64,000 nt of DNA from Draconibacterium halophilum (GCF_010448835.1 NZ_CP048409.1:4831400-4895399); one strand, 5' to 3'. Positions 36,175 to 45,567 are shown, counted from the stretch's first letter. A program made the numbers and translations. The notes: generated by a model not told the origin, from the letters alone.

Positions 36175-37134
36175 CTATTTTGTAATAATCCGAACAATTG
36201 TTAATTCGCTGTTCTTCTCATCCTGGTTTACATCTATAGTTTGAATCATGCCTTTTTCAAGCTCTTTTATTTTTTCTGCATCTACTTTTTTACCGTTAAG
36301 GTAGTACACAGTGCTATCGCCAGGGTAGTTCAGGAAAATGGGTTGCCTTCCGTATTTTTCAGCCATCTCACGGTGTTTCTCGGCCATCTCGCGCTGTTTC
36401 TCGAATTGTATTTGTGCCTGTCTTTCAATTTCTGCTATCTGTTCTTCCGACATACTTGCTTTTTCTGCCATTTCGCGCGCCCGGGCTTCAATTTCAGCCA
36501 GTCGTGCCTCGTCAAACTCAAAATCACGCACATAACCTGCACCGGGAAAATACGCTGATGAAGAGTTGTCAATCTTATACAAGTTCTCCAATCCACGCAG
36601 GTTTAAAGCTTTATTCAGGTCGGCGACATTTGACAAATCAATGTCACCATCTAATTCAACCAAACTGGTTGATCTTGACGAATTTGTTACCAAAGCCAAT
36701 GCCGTTATCAAACCATCATTTCTTTGCAGGTAAACTTTTACCTCCTCACCCATACGCTTTTCGGTTTTCAACAACGAATAACCACTTTGTTTGTAGTGTT
36801 TGATTATATCTTCGTGTAATTCGGCTTCACCCGCCTTTTCTTTTTTTGCCGGTTTTTCATCGCCAAAAAATTCATTTGCCCGAACTCCAAAACGATTCTG
36901 ACTTATCACCAAAATATTATCCAAACTTTCCAATGCCTCTGCCAGTTCCGAGTTTTCATCTATGTTTTTCTTTTTCAGGTACAGATCGAACATATCGCTG
37001 CTTAGCATGCTGGCGCTAAAACCATCCTGGTTGGCATATTTTTCTGTTAACTGCTCAAACAGGCTCTGAGACTGCTGTGCCAATACCGGGAACACAATCC
37101 CGAGCATTAACACCATTACTACTAACTTTTTCAT
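36175..37134 (-). CDS. DUF4252 secreted protein of an ECF sigma operon
   Basis: A 319-residue exported protein (signal VVMVLMLGIVFPVLAQ). The first part has FEQLTEKYANQDGFSASMLSSDMF, cut at 20, and a conserved LVSTSLVELDGDID-like segment characteristic of DUF4252. A long Glu/Arg/Ala-rich coiled coil follows (about 205-265, MAEKASMSEEQIAEIERQAQ), and a short C-terminal domain begins with YLNGKKVDAEKI. DUF4252 genes commonly sit downstream of ECF sigma factors in this phylum, as here. The function is unknown; a surface or periplasmic sensor is possible. Confidence 0.78.
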   Translation of the reverse strand: MKKLVVMVLMLGIVFPVLAQQSQSLFEQLTEKYANQDGFSASMLSSDMFDLYLKKKNIDENSELAEALESLDNILVISQNRFGVRANEFFGDEKPAKKEKAGEAELHEDIIKHYKQSGYSLLKTEKRMGEEVKVYLQRNDGLITALALVTNSSRSTSLVELDGDIDLSNVADLNKALNLRGLENLYKIDNSSSAYFPGAGYVRDFEFDEARLAEIEARAREMAEKASMSEEQIAEIERQAQIQFEKQREMAEKHREMAEKYGRQPIFLNYPGDSTVYYLNGKKVDAEKIKELEKGMIQTIDVNQDEKNSELTIVRIITK

Positions 37135-37243
37135 TTCTTCTATTTTTAATTGTTTTTACTCCATTTATAAATAAGGCCTGCAGAAACCTTTATTATTTAA
37201 TTCCACATTTACTCAATCCTTCAACATTTCAGTCCTTGATTCC

Positions 37244-37681
37244 TTAGTTTATAATAATTTCCACATCATCATCTACCCAAAGTACAAGCATGTCGTCGGG
37301 TTCCGGTTCAGGCTGCAAACTTTCCGACACCTGGAACAAGGCTTGCTCCATTACAAAAAACTGGTCTTCCAACTTTGTTTGCTTTTTATTTCTTACATCA
37401 AGGAAAACAGTTAACACAATCAATACAACAGCCGCTGCTGAAATAACCGAGTAGAAGTGCATTCGAATACTTTTCTTCTTAAATGCCTGTTTTTCAATTC
37501 CGGCAAAAAGGTCTTCCTCCAAACCCTCCGGAACAACAGATTCAATATCATAAAAAGAGAAAATGTCTTGCTCCGTACTTTTTGTTTTACTTTCTGAAAC
37601 GGCGGCTTTCAGCTCCTTTTCTTCCTCCAGCGAAGTGTCACCTCTATAATATTTGTCGAGCATATTTTCCTGATGTGTCAT
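37244..37681 (-). CDS. Single-pass membrane protein, possible anti-sigma factor
   Basis: A 145-residue protein. The cytoplasmic N-terminus contains ENMLDKYYRGDTSLEEEKEL, a segment typical of Bacteroidota anti-sigma/FecR-type starts. One membrane helix follows (FYSVISAAAVVLIVLTVFLD), then an acidic periplasmic tail ending near DDMLVLWVDDDVEIIIN. I chose ATG 37681, which still overlaps the sigma gene by 38 bp and suggests coupled translation. Size and position fit a negative regulator of the sigma factor, but there is no canonical zinc-binding anti-sigma motif. Confidence 0.65.
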   Translation of the reverse strand: MTHQENMLDKYYRGDTSLEEEKELKAAVSESKTKSTEQDIFSFYDIESVVPEGLEEDLFAGIEKQAFKKKSIRMHFYSVISAAAVVLIVLTVFLDVRNKKQTKLEDQFFVMEQALFQVSESLQPEPEPDDMLVLWVDDDVEIIIN

Positions 37682-38177
37682 AATCGTAAATTTTTTCAAT
37701 TTCTTGTTTCACCTTTTGCCTGGCCCGCGAGAGAATTACCCGCAGGTTGGCCACTTCGTAACCGGTTATTTCTTTGATCTCGTCAAACGAAAAGCCATCA
37801 ACGTCGCGCAACTGAATAACCGTTTGGTACTTCTCCGGCAGATCGTTTATTACCTGCCTCACGTTCTCATATCTTTCTATCGTATCAGAATTTGTTCCTC
37901 CGGCTTCCAGATTTAAAATCCGATATTCCTGTTTCTCATCCATCGTTTCCGGTCGCTTCTTTTTCAGCAAATCAAAACTGTAATTTCGTGCCATCGTTAC
38001 AATGTAGGCCGACTGATTTCTACACTTGACCAATTCCTCTTTACGGTTCCACAACCGGAGCATCAATTCCTGTAAGGCGTCTCGCGTTTCTTCTTCATTT
38101 TTCAGAATTCGAAACAACATCGGGTACAGCTTTACCGAGTAAGGAATTACCATATTTTTAAACTCTTCAGTGGTCAT
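37644..38177 (-). CDS. ECF-family RNA polymerase sigma factor
   Basis: A 177-residue sigma-70 factor of the extracytoplasmic-function group. Region 2 is at about 10-80 (DALQELMLRLWNRKEELVKC and SAYIVTMARNYSFDLLKKK) and region 4 at about 115-165 (LPEKYQTVIQLRDVDGFSFD, EIKEITGYEVANLRVILSRARQK with the helix-turn-helix). It heads the operon with the membrane protein and DUF4252 genes. It probably transcribes this operon as well, responding to an envelope signal through the membrane protein. Confidence 0.9.
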   Translation of the reverse strand: MTTEEFKNMVIPYSVKLYPMLFRILKNEEETRDALQELMLRLWNRKEELVKCRNQSAYIVTMARNYSFDLLKKKRPETMDEKQEYRILNLEAGGTNSDTIERYENVRQVINDLPEKYQTVIQLRDVDGFSFDEIKEITGYEVANLRVILSRARQKVKQEIEKIYDYDTSGKYARQIL

Positions 38178-38285
38178 CTGTTATATTTGACGAGTTGCTT
38201 TCAGTTTTATAACAAACCTTTTCAAAAAAATTATCGATTCTCTTTTAACACCGAAACTCAAGCTAAGCAGAAAAACTAATTTTGT

Positions 38286-38293
38286 TACTTTTG
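38286..38293 (+). promoter_or_regulatory. TACTTTTG promoter box of mntP
   Basis: Exact TAnnTTTG match followed by CGG, only nine bases before the mntP start codon. With the usual spacing, transcription would start at or next to the ATG, so the mRNA may be leaderless. Confidence 0.5.
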
Positions 38294-38301
38294 CGGCACC
38301 A

Positions 38302-38880
38302 ATGACAACAGCAAAATTCATAACCTTTTTACTTCTCGGTATTGGCTTAAGTTTCGATTCCTTTGCTGTTTCTGTTTCATGTGGGTTAATGAGAAGAGAC
38401 ATTAAGTTTAAACAAGCCACTTTGGTTGCTGCATCGCTGGCATTTTTTCAGGCAACTTTCCCGGTAATTGGGTGGTTAATTGGCGAAGCGATAAAAAACC
38501 TGATCGCTTCGATAGATCATTGGATCGCTTTTGGCTTGCTGGCCTTAATCGGCGGAAAAATGATTGTGGAAGGCATTAAGGAAGACGGAACACTCAAAAA
38601 TTTTAATCCTTTTAAACTTAGTGTACTAATTGGATTATCAATTGCTACCAGCATTGATGCGCTGGTTGTTGGATTAAGTTTTGGTTTTCTTGAAATCCCC
38701 ATTCTGTTTCCGGTTTTGGTTATTGGCTCGGTAACCTTTATTGCGGCTATGCTGGGTATGTTGTTTGGTAAAAACATTTCGGCCAAAAGAAGCCATCAGT
38801 CGCTAATTCTGGGAGGCATTATTTTAATTGCTATCGGCCTGAAAATACTGGCCGAACATCTTTTTCTTCAGGCTGCTTAA
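38302..38880 (+). CDS. mntP: MntP-type manganese efflux pump
   Basis: A 192-residue inner-membrane exporter with six helices in two repeats. Each repeat has the acidic signature of the family: GLSFDSFAVSVSCG (Asp at about 19) and ATSIDALVVGLSFG (Asp at about 115). Length agrees with E. coli MntP (188). It exports Mn2+ to prevent toxicity. I see no yybP-ykoY manganese riboswitch upstream; the promoter box is too close to the start to leave room for one. Confidence 0.9.
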   Translation: MTTAKFITFLLLGIGLSFDSFAVSVSCGLMRRDIKFKQATLVAASLAFFQATFPVIGWLIGEAIKNLIASIDHWIAFGLLALIGGKMIVEGIKEDGTLKNFNPFKLSVLIGLSIATSIDALVVGLSFGFLEIPILFPVLVIGSVTFIAAMLGMLFGKNISAKRSHQSLILGGIILIAIGLKILAEHLFLQAA

Positions 38881-38986
38881 TTCTTCTCATTTCGCCTCGT
38901 AATCTTTGCAAAATGTAGTGTTATTTCGGTGAAGAATACCAAACGTCGGATAAAAACCGTAATTTCACGCCATTAAAATTTACACG

Positions 38987-39436
38987 ATGGCGAAGATTAG
39001 AGTTACCAAGAAGTTTCATTTTGAAATGGCCCATGTACTTTACGAATACGACGGATTGTGCCGCAACATTCACGGGCATACTTACAACATGGAAGTAACA
39101 CTGCTTGGTGAAATCAGGGAGGAGCAGGGGCACCCGAAAGACGGGATGGTGATCGACTTTGGAAAACTAAAACAACTGGTTAAAGACAAGATTGTAAATG
39201 TGTACGACCACAGCCTGGTTGTGAGCAAAATTTATGCTGATAAAAACCAGGACTACCTTCTTAAAGCTACTGAACGTCTGATCGTTCACGATTTTCAGCC
39301 AACATCGGAAAATATGTGTGTATATTTTGCCAAGGTTCTTCAACAAGAACTACCCGAAGATGTTTCTTTGTATAGTATCCGACTTTACGAAACACCAACA
39401 TCGTATGCCGAATGGTTTGCAGAAGACAATAAGTAA
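38987..39436 (+). CDS. queD: 6-carboxy-5,6,7,8-tetrahydropterin synthase
   Basis: A 149-residue member of the PTPS family. Zinc ligands are His in FHFEMAHVL and the pair in NIHGHTYNMEV; the catalytic Cys is in DGLCRN, and the Asp-His of the triad in VYDHSLVV. In bacteria it usually makes the queuosine precursor carboxytetrahydropterin from dihydroneopterin triphosphate. It lies 23 bp before polA. Other que genes are not present in the window. Confidence 0.9.
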   Translation: MAKIRVTKKFHFEMAHVLYEYDGLCRNIHGHTYNMEVTLLGEIREEQGHPKDGMVIDFGKLKQLVKDKIVNVYDHSLVVSKIYADKNQDYLLKATERLIVHDFQPTSENMCVYFAKVLQQELPEDVSLYSIRLYETPTSYAEWFAEDNK

Positions 39437-39459
39437 TTCGTACCCTGAAAATTTATATT

Positions 39460-42240
39460 ATGGCTGAAAACAAACAGCAACAACTTTTTCTTTTAGATGC
39501 TTACGCACTGATTTACCGCAGTTATTTTGCTTTTATCCGAAATCCAAGATTCAACTCAAAAGGAGTAAATACCTCGGCAATGCTGGGTGTAACCAACACC
39601 ATTGTGCAGTTGATAGAGAAAGAAGATCCGGAAAATCTGGCTGTAGTTTTCGATGTGTCGGCGCCAACTTTCAGGCACGAAATGTATAAAGAATACAAGG
39701 CCAACCGCGATGAAATGCCCGAAGATCTGCGCAAATCAATTCCATATATTCGTAAAATAATTGAGGCTTTTAATATTCCGATTATTGAAAAAGAAGGTTA
39801 CGAGGCCGACGACGTAATTGGCACCTTGGCCAAAAAAGCAGAAAAAGAGGGTTTCAGAACTTACATGATGACGCCTGACAAAGATTATGCGCAGTTGGTT
39901 TCCGATCAGGTTTATATGTACAAACCGGGAAAAGCCGGTGGCGATGTGGAAATTTGGGGATTGCCCGAAGTACAGGAAAGTTTTGGCATTGAAACCGCCG
40001 ATCAGGTGATTGACATTCTTGGATTAATGGGCGACTCATCAGATAATATTCCGGGATGCCCCGGTATTGGTCCAAAAACAGCGCAAAAACTTATTGCCGA
40101 ATACGGAAGTATTGAAGAGCTGTATAAAAACACCGACAAGCTGAAAGGTAAACAAAAAGAACGAATCGTTGAAAACGAAGAGCAGGTGCGCCTTTCAAAA
40201 GTACTGGCAACCATAATTACGGATGCTCCGGTTGAATTTGATCTAAAAAAACTGAAAAAGGACGACCTCAATAAAGAAGATCTTAAAAAACTTTTTGATG
40301 AGCTGGAATTTAAAACGCTGATCTCTCGATTAAAACTCAGTGATGCTCCTGTGGAAACAGCCATGCAGGGAACACTTTTTGGTGCACCCGAAGAAGTTGT
40401 TGCCGAAACTGAAACGCCTGCAACAAAAGAAAATATCGAATCGGTTCCACACCAATATTATCTGGTTGAAAACGAAATTCAACGTGCTAGTTTGCGGGCC
40501 GAACTTTCGGTGCAAAACGAATTCTGCTTTGATACCGAAACCACCGGCCTCGACACAAAAACTGCCGAGATCGTTTGTATGTCGTTTGCGTTTAGGGAGC
40601 ATGAAGCTTTTTGTGTTACAATACCAACAGATCGCAAGGAAGCACAAAAGGTAATGGATGAGTTCCGCGATATTTTTGCAGATAAGAACATTACCAAAAT
40701 AGGGCAAAATATTAAGTTCGATATTCTTATTCTGAAGAATTACGATATTGAGGTAAAAGGGAAACTTTACGATACCATGTTGGCGCATTACCTCATTCAA
40801 CCCGATATGAAGCACAACCTCGATATGTTGTGTTTGCAGTACCTGAATTACGAAAAAGTACCTACTGAAAACTTAATTGGCAAGAAAGGGAAAAATCAGC
40901 AGACCATGCGCTCGGTTACAACTGAAAAATTGCGCGATTATGCCTGTGAAGATGCCGACCTGACCTTGCAATTAAAAAATGTTTTAAATCCTGAACTGGA
41001 TAAAGCGGGGGTACGCGAACTTTTCGAAACACTTGAAATGCCGCTGGTACCTGTGCTCGTAAAAATGGAAAGTGCAGGCGTAAAACTAAACTCAGAAGAG
41101 TTAAATAAATCCGCCGAAGTTTTGCGCAAACAGATAATTGAACTGGAAAAAGAAATTATTGAACTGGCCGGCGAAGAATTTAACGTGTCGTCGCCAAAAC
41201 AACTTGGCCCCATTCTTTTTGAGAAATTAAAAATTGATACAAAAGCGAAAAAAACAAAAACCAAACAATACTCCACTGCCGAAGAAGTACTGATCCGTTT
41301 GGTCGACAAACACCCAATCGTTCAAAAGGTACTGGATTTCAGGGGGCTGAAAAAGCTGTTGTCGACTTATGTTGAGGCCTTGCCGCTACTGGTTAATCCG
41401 AAAACCGGGAAGATTCATACTTCATACAATCAGGCCATTGCCGCTACCGGACGCTTGAGTTCCGTTAATCCGAATTTGCAGAATATTCCTATCCGCGATG
41501 CAGCGGGCCGCGAAATCCGCAAAGCTTTTATTCCCTCGGATGATGAACATACTTTTTTCTCGGCCGACTACTCGCAAATTGAATTGCGGATTATGGCAGC
41601 ACTGAGTGGCGACGAAGAAATGCAACGTGCCTTTAACGAAGGTAAAGACATTCACTCCATTACCGCAGCAAAAATTTACCAGATACCCGAAAGCGAAGTC
41701 GATTCAGATATGCGACGAAAAGCTAAAACGGCCAACTTCGGCATTATTTACGGTATCTCGGCATTTGGCTTATCGCAGCGATTAAATATTCCACGAACCG
41801 AAGCCAAAGATTTAATTGATGGTTACTTTGAGAATTTCCCGAAGATTAAAGCTTTTATGGACAAACAGATTCATCTTGCCCGCGAGCAGGGGTTTGTTAA
41901 AACCATAAAAGGCCGGCGCCGCTATTTGAAAGATATTAACTCGGCAAACGCAGTAGTACGTGGAATGGCCGAACGAAATGCGGTAAATGCTACGATTCAG
42001 GGCTCGGCTGCAGATATCATCAAAATTGCGATGATTAACATCCACAATAAAATGGAAGAGCAAAACCTGAAGTCGAAAATGATTTTGCAGGTGCACGATG
42101 AATTGAATTTTGATGTGTATAAACCTGAGCTGGAGACGATTCGTGCGTTGGTGAAAGATGAAATGGAAAATGCTGTGGATGTTGGCGTTCAGTTAACCGT
42201 TGAAAGCAACGCTGCTGATAACTGGCTGGATGCACACTAA
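39460..42240 (+). CDS. polA: DNA polymerase I
   Basis: A 926-residue polymerase with all three domains. The 5' nuclease is at about 8-290 (DAYALIYRSYFAF, GYEADDVIGTLA, GLMGDSSDNIPGCPGIGPKT). The 3'-5' exonuclease looks active (FDTETTGLD, IGQNIKFDILIL, YACEDADLTLQL). The polymerase has motif A DYSQIELRIMAALSGD, motif B RRKAKTANFGIIYGIS and motif C ILQVHDEL. It acts in Okazaki fragment maturation and repair. Length is typical. Its 3' side carries a short dispersed repeat. Confidence 0.97.
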   Translation: MAENKQQQLFLLDAYALIYRSYFAFIRNPRFNSKGVNTSAMLGVTNTIVQLIEKEDPENLAVVFDVSAPTFRHEMYKEYKANRDEMPEDLRKSIPYIRKIIEAFNIPIIEKEGYEADDVIGTLAKKAEKEGFRTYMMTPDKDYAQLVSDQVYMYKPGKAGGDVEIWGLPEVQESFGIETADQVIDILGLMGDSSDNIPGCPGIGPKTAQKLIAEYGSIEELYKNTDKLKGKQKERIVENEEQVRLSKVLATIITDAPVEFDLKKLKKDDLNKEDLKKLFDELEFKTLISRLKLSDAPVETAMQGTLFGAPEEVVAETETPATKENIESVPHQYYLVENEIQRASLRAELSVQNEFCFDTETTGLDTKTAEIVCMSFAFREHEAFCVTIPTDRKEAQKVMDEFRDIFADKNITKIGQNIKFDILILKNYDIEVKGKLYDTMLAHYLIQPDMKHNLDMLCLQYLNYEKVPTENLIGKKGKNQQTMRSVTTEKLRDYACEDADLTLQLKNVLNPELDKAGVRELFETLEMPLVPVLVKMESAGVKLNSEELNKSAEVLRKQIIELEKEIIELAGEEFNVSSPKQLGPILFEKLKIDTKAKKTKTKQYSTAEEVLIRLVDKHPIVQKVLDFRGLKKLLSTYVEALPLLVNPKTGKIHTSYNQAIAATGRLSSVNPNLQNIPIRDAAGREIRKAFIPSDDEHTFFSADYSQIELRIMAALSGDEEMQRAFNEGKDIHSITAAKIYQIPESEVDSDMRRKAKTANFGIIYGISAFGLSQRLNIPRTEAKDLIDGYFENFPKIKAFMDKQIHLAREQGFVKTIKGRRRYLKDINSANAVVRGMAERNAVNATIQGSAADIIKIAMINIHNKMEEQNLKSKMILQVHDELNFDVYKPELETIRALVKDEMENAVDVGVQLTVESNAADNWLDAH

Positions 42241-42282
42241 TATAATCTATAGCGATTGTGTATTCTGTTTTCAACTGTGCTC

Positions 42283-42326
42283 AACATGACTAAGGCAGTC
42301 AGACTGAGCGGAGTCGAAGTCTTAGC
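42283..42326. repeat. Short dispersed repeat of the GAGCGGAGTCGAAGTC type
   Basis: An imperfectly palindromic element containing CAGACTGAGCGGAGTCGAAG between ACTAAGGC and TCTTAGCC arms. Words of this kind recur between genes in many Bacteroidota genomes. It lies between the convergent polA and dihydrouridine synthase genes. Confidence 0.5.
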
Positions 42327-43256
42327 CATTAATTTCATTAAAAATTGATTTTACAGTCGGGTTGTATTTATTCAGCGTTTTTACTTTTTTAATTTGCTTA
42401 ATCGTCTTTTTCGGGTTGGGAAAACAATTAGCGAAGTAAATCCAGAACTGTTTCATTTTATTTACTGCATTGCCCTCGTTATCCATAATTTCGAGATAGC
42501 CCTCCAGCATTGTTTGATGAAAAGTAAACAACAATTCAGCACCTTCCTTTTCAGAAATACCAATGCCTTTAATCTCGTTTGGCAGCAAGGGATTCATTAA
42601 AATTCCACGCCCCAACATCCAGGTATCAACACCTTCAAATTTATTTTGCTTGTCGGCAAAATCCTGCTTTGAAAAAATATCGCCATTGTACACCAATTTG
42701 TGTTTTAGGTTCTGTGTTGCATAAATAAAGGCTTCTTCATCAATAGTACCGGAATACAACTGATCGGCAACCCGTGCATGTAAAATCACTTCTGTTAACG
42801 GAAATTGATTTAGAATCTCGGTGACCTCTTTCAGTTCATCGGCCGATTTTAAGCCAGCCCTTAATTTTACAGAAAGACTTCCTTTGGAGTGATTGAAAAA
42901 ATGAGCCAGGAGCTGGTAAATTCATTTGGGAAAGGCAATAACCCCGAACCTTTTCCCCGGTTAGTTACCATTGGGTAAGGGCAGCCCAAATTCAGGTTCA
43001 ATTCAGTATAACCCAAATCCGTCAGGTGCGCCGTAAGAAATTCCATCTCAGTAGCATCTTTTGCCAATAATTGAGGAATTACCCGGCTTTGGGTGTTGTT
43101 TTCCGGAATAATTTCGCGTATATATTTTTGTGGGATTGCATCGTTTTTCACTGAAATATACGGTATAAAATAGGCATCAACCACATTGAAAACTTTTGCG
43201 TACGACGTTCTGTACACATAATCGGTAAAACCCTGTAATGGAGCCAAGTAAATCAT
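42322..43256 (-). CDS. tRNA-dihydrouridine synthase, frameshifted in this sequence
   Basis: A Dus-family flavoenzyme that reduces uridines in tRNA. The N-terminal frame has MIYLAPLQGFTDYVYR and LNLNLGCPYPMVTNRGKGSG with the catalytic Cys. The second frame runs through HSKGSLSVKLRAGLKS, EVILHARVADQLY and VYNGDIFS to the helical C-terminal domain. One missing base in the A run at 42918-42920 (plus strand) explains the break; 935+1 bases gives 311 residues, usual for Dus. The subfamily is not certain. Confidence 0.85.
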
Positions 43257-43369
43257 TTCATTTTCATTACTGTTTAAATATAACTTACAAATAAACTAAA
43301 ATTACCGAGCCTATTAAAAAAGAGCAAATAGTTCTTTAAACAAGTTTCGACCTTCATTTATTATTTTGG

Positions 43370-43377
43370 TATCTTTG
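43370..43377 (+). promoter_or_regulatory. TATCTTTG promoter box of the DUF4271 gene
   Basis: Exact TAnnTTTG match followed by CGC, 15 bp before the start codon. It resembles the boxes before mntP and the DEAD-box gene. Confidence 0.5.
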
Positions 43378-43392
43378 CGCCATTCGAAAACT

Positions 43393-44265
43393 ATGGGGGC
43401 AAATTACACATACAACCAGGATTCAGTTAAAGCACAGAACCAGCGTGGGGAAGTACCTCAAAACAACGAAGAAACTTACACCGTTCCACATAAAAATAAT
43501 TTTCAGGCTAGCCAGCAAAACAAACCAGCTATTGTTAGCAAAGAATATATTTCTCCACTTAAATTAACAAAGTTGCACACCGAACAGCTGGAAAAACCCG
43601 CTTTTGTTTTACCCAATCGTGAACGACATTACCAAAACAATGATTGGCTAACCATGATAATTTTTGTAAGTATTGCAATTTTTGCCAGCATAAGATATAC
43701 TTATGCCAAATATATCAAACAACTGTTTTTATCTTTATTTAACTACGCCACTTCAGCGCGCATGCTAAATGATAAAAACTATCCTGTTTTTCACGCCGCA
43801 TTTCGTTTGGAAGCTATTTATTATATCGTGCTCCCCATTTTTGTGTATCAATGTTTAAGTCTGTTTAAATGGAAAAATACTACAATAAATCCGGCTTATT
43901 TTGGCCTTATTTTTGGTGGTGTTTTACTCTACTTCTTTGGCAAAAAGTTTATCTATCTGACTCTTGGAATGCTGTTTGAAACGCAAAATGAAACCCGCGA
44001 ATATCTCTTTAACTACGATAATTTTAATCGTTCGCTCAGTTTATTTTTTTTACCACTTGTAATTTCAATTCAATTTGCTCCTCTCAAAACCCCAGTATTC
44101 ATAGTCATTGCAGGGCTAGTAGTTCTTTTTATTTTAAATCTACTATTACTAAAAAGGGGGGCAATTATATTATTGAAAAAACAATTTTCTTTATTTTATC
44201 TCTTTTTGTACCTTTGTTCCCTTGAAATTTTACCCTTGCTTTTAATTTATAAAGTTGTAGTTTGA
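43393..44265 (+). CDS. DUF4271 membrane protein
   Basis: A 290-residue protein: a polar N-terminal arm of about 95 residues rich in Gln and Asn, then about six to seven hydrophobic helices (MIIFVSIAIFASIRYTYAKY and FSLFYLFLYLCSLEILPLLL). DUF4271 proteins are known from Bacteroidota and commonly precede hemD, as here, but have no assigned role. I use ATG 43393; the TTG at 43366 falls inside the promoter box. The stop is 38 bp before hemD. Confidence 0.75.
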   Translation: MGANYTYNQDSVKAQNQRGEVPQNNEETYTVPHKNNFQASQQNKPAIVSKEYISPLKLTKLHTEQLEKPAFVLPNRERHYQNNDWLTMIIFVSIAIFASIRYTYAKYIKQLFLSLFNYATSARMLNDKNYPVFHAAFRLEAIYYIVLPIFVYQCLSLFKWKNTTINPAYFGLIFGGVLLYFFGKKFIYLTLGMLFETQNETREYLFNYDNFNRSLSLFFLPLVISIQFAPLKTPVFIVIAGLVVLFILNLLLLKRGAIILLKKQFSLFYLFLYLCSLEILPLLLIYKVVV

Positions 44266-44303
44266 ATAAAAAGGGGTGGAAGTCTCATTAAAAGCATAAA
44301 AAT

Positions 44304-45050
44304 TTGAAAGTCAAGAGCATTTTAGTTTCACAACCAGAGCCAAAAACAGCAAAATCACCGTATTTTGAATTGGCAGAAAAGAATGGACTGAAGATCGACT
44401 TCAGACCATTTATACAAGTTGAGGGAGTTCCTGCCAAGGAATTTCGCCAAACACGAACTCAGATCCTGGAGCATACTGCTGTAATCTTTACCAGTCGTAC
44501 TGCAATCGATCATTTTTTCAGAATAGCGCAGGAATTACGCATTACAGTCCCAGACTCAATGAAATATTTCTGTATCTCTGAAGCAACTGCTTTCTATCTT
44601 CAAAAGTATATTGTGTACCGTAAGCGTAAAATATTTTATGCCGATGGTAAATTCACCGATTTGGTGAATGTGATGAAGAAACACAAAGATGAAAAGTTCC
44701 TCGTTCCTCTTTCTGATATCCACAAACAGGAAATTCCAGACCTACTAGATAAAGGTGATTACACCTATACGAAAGCAATCTTATACCGCACAGTAGGTGC
44801 TGATTTATCTGATTTAGCAGATATAAAATACGATGTACTGGTATTTTTCAGCCCATCAGGAATAAAATCACTATTTCAGAACTTTCCTGACTTTGAACAG
44901 AATTCAACACGCATAGCATGTTTTGGTCCGTCAACAGCAAAAGCAGTTGAAGAGGCTGGTTTAAGGCTCGATATTCAGGCTCCAACAGCACAGGCTCCTT
45001 CCATGACTATGGCTCTTGAGCAATACATCAAAAAGAACAACAAGAACTAA
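44304..45050 (+). CDS. hemD: Uroporphyrinogen-III synthase
   Basis: A 248-residue two-domain enzyme that closes and inverts hydroxymethylbilane to uroporphyrinogen III in heme synthesis. Recognisable segments are VKSILVSQPEPKTAKSPYF, HTAVIFTSRTAIDHFF (the Ser/Thr-Ala hinge), LVPLSDIHKQEIPDLL, YDVLVFFSPSGIKSLF and IACFGPSTAKAVEEAG. The family has low conservation, but the TSR and SPSG motifs are clear. The start codon appears to be TTG 44304, since no in-frame ATG or GTG fits the family N-terminus. Confidence 0.87.
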   Translation: MKVKSILVSQPEPKTAKSPYFELAEKNGLKIDFRPFIQVEGVPAKEFRQTRTQILEHTAVIFTSRTAIDHFFRIAQELRITVPDSMKYFCISEATAFYLQKYIVYRKRKIFYADGKFTDLVNVMKKHKDEKFLVPLSDIHKQEIPDLLDKGDYTYTKAILYRTVGADLSDLADIKYDVLVFFSPSGIKSLFQNFPDFEQNSTRIACFGPSTAKAVEEAGLRLDIQAPTAQAPSMTMALEQYIKKNNKN

Positions 45051-45071
45051 ATAAAAAAATATATATTTTTG

Positions 45072-45108
45072 AAAGGCCGTCCGTCGTTTGATGTATGGCC
45101 TTTACTTT
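45072..45108 (+). terminator. Possible terminator between hemD and rnpA
   Basis: AAAGGCC (45072-45078) / GGCCTTT (45097-45103) with a long loop, then ACTTTT. It overlaps the upstream ATG codons of the rnpA frame, which supports the later rnpA start. Confidence 0.5.
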
Positions 45109-45111
45109 TAT

Positions 45112-45537
45112 ATGGAAACAAAAGAAAAAATAGAATCGCCTGTTTCATACTCTTTTAAAAAAGAGGAACGATTGTGCAGCAAAAAAGTCATCGATAAACT
45201 TTTTACTGAAGGTGAATCGTTTTTATCATTTCCTTTAAAAGTAGTTTACAAGGTAAGCGAGCTTCCTAAACCTGTTCCTACTCAGGCAGGATTTTCGGTA
45301 AGCAAGAAAATATTTAAACGTGCCGTAAAACGAAATCGAATAAAGCGCCTGATGCGAGAAGCTTACCGCCTGAACAAACAAATGCTTCCTACGCTTGCTG
45401 AGAACCAGCAAATGGCTGTTTTTTTTATTTTTATTGGCAAGGAACTACCAACGTTTGTGCAGGTAGAAAAAGCCATGAAAAAGGCGCTTTACAGGTTGGC
45501 TGATTCTTGTGCCGAGGCTGGAAATAAAAAGGCATAA
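45112..45537 (+). CDS. rnpA: Ribonuclease P protein component
   Basis: A 141-residue basic protein that assists the RNase P RNA in tRNA 5' maturation. The start is set at METKEKI (45112). The family is shown by FKKEERLCSKKVIDKLF, AGFSVSKKIFKRAVKRNRIK with the RNR box (KRNRIKRLMREAYR) and the final helix KAMKKALYRLA. The C-terminus is Lys-rich. The usual partners rpmH and yidD are not adjacent; hemD lies upstream instead. Confidence 0.92.
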   Translation: METKEKIESPVSYSFKKEERLCSKKVIDKLFTEGESFLSFPLKVVYKVSELPKPVPTQAGFSVSKKIFKRAVKRNRIKRLMREAYRLNKQMLPTLAENQQMAVFFIFIGKELPTFVQVEKAMKKALYRLADSCAEAGNKKA

Positions 45538-45567
45538 AAAAAGCTCCGATAAAATATCCCGGAGCTT
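45535..45567. terminator. Bidirectional terminator between rnpA and the DAHP synthase gene
   Basis: Stem AAGCTCCG (45541-45548) / CGGAGCTT (45560-45567). Read on the minus strand it is followed by seven T, so it mainly serves the aromatic operon. Confidence 0.75.

Noticed and set aside
38181..38301. Manganese riboswitch (yybP-ykoY) before mntP
   Set aside because: The promoter box at 38286-38293 leaves no room for a leader RNA, and no characteristic loop sequences are present.
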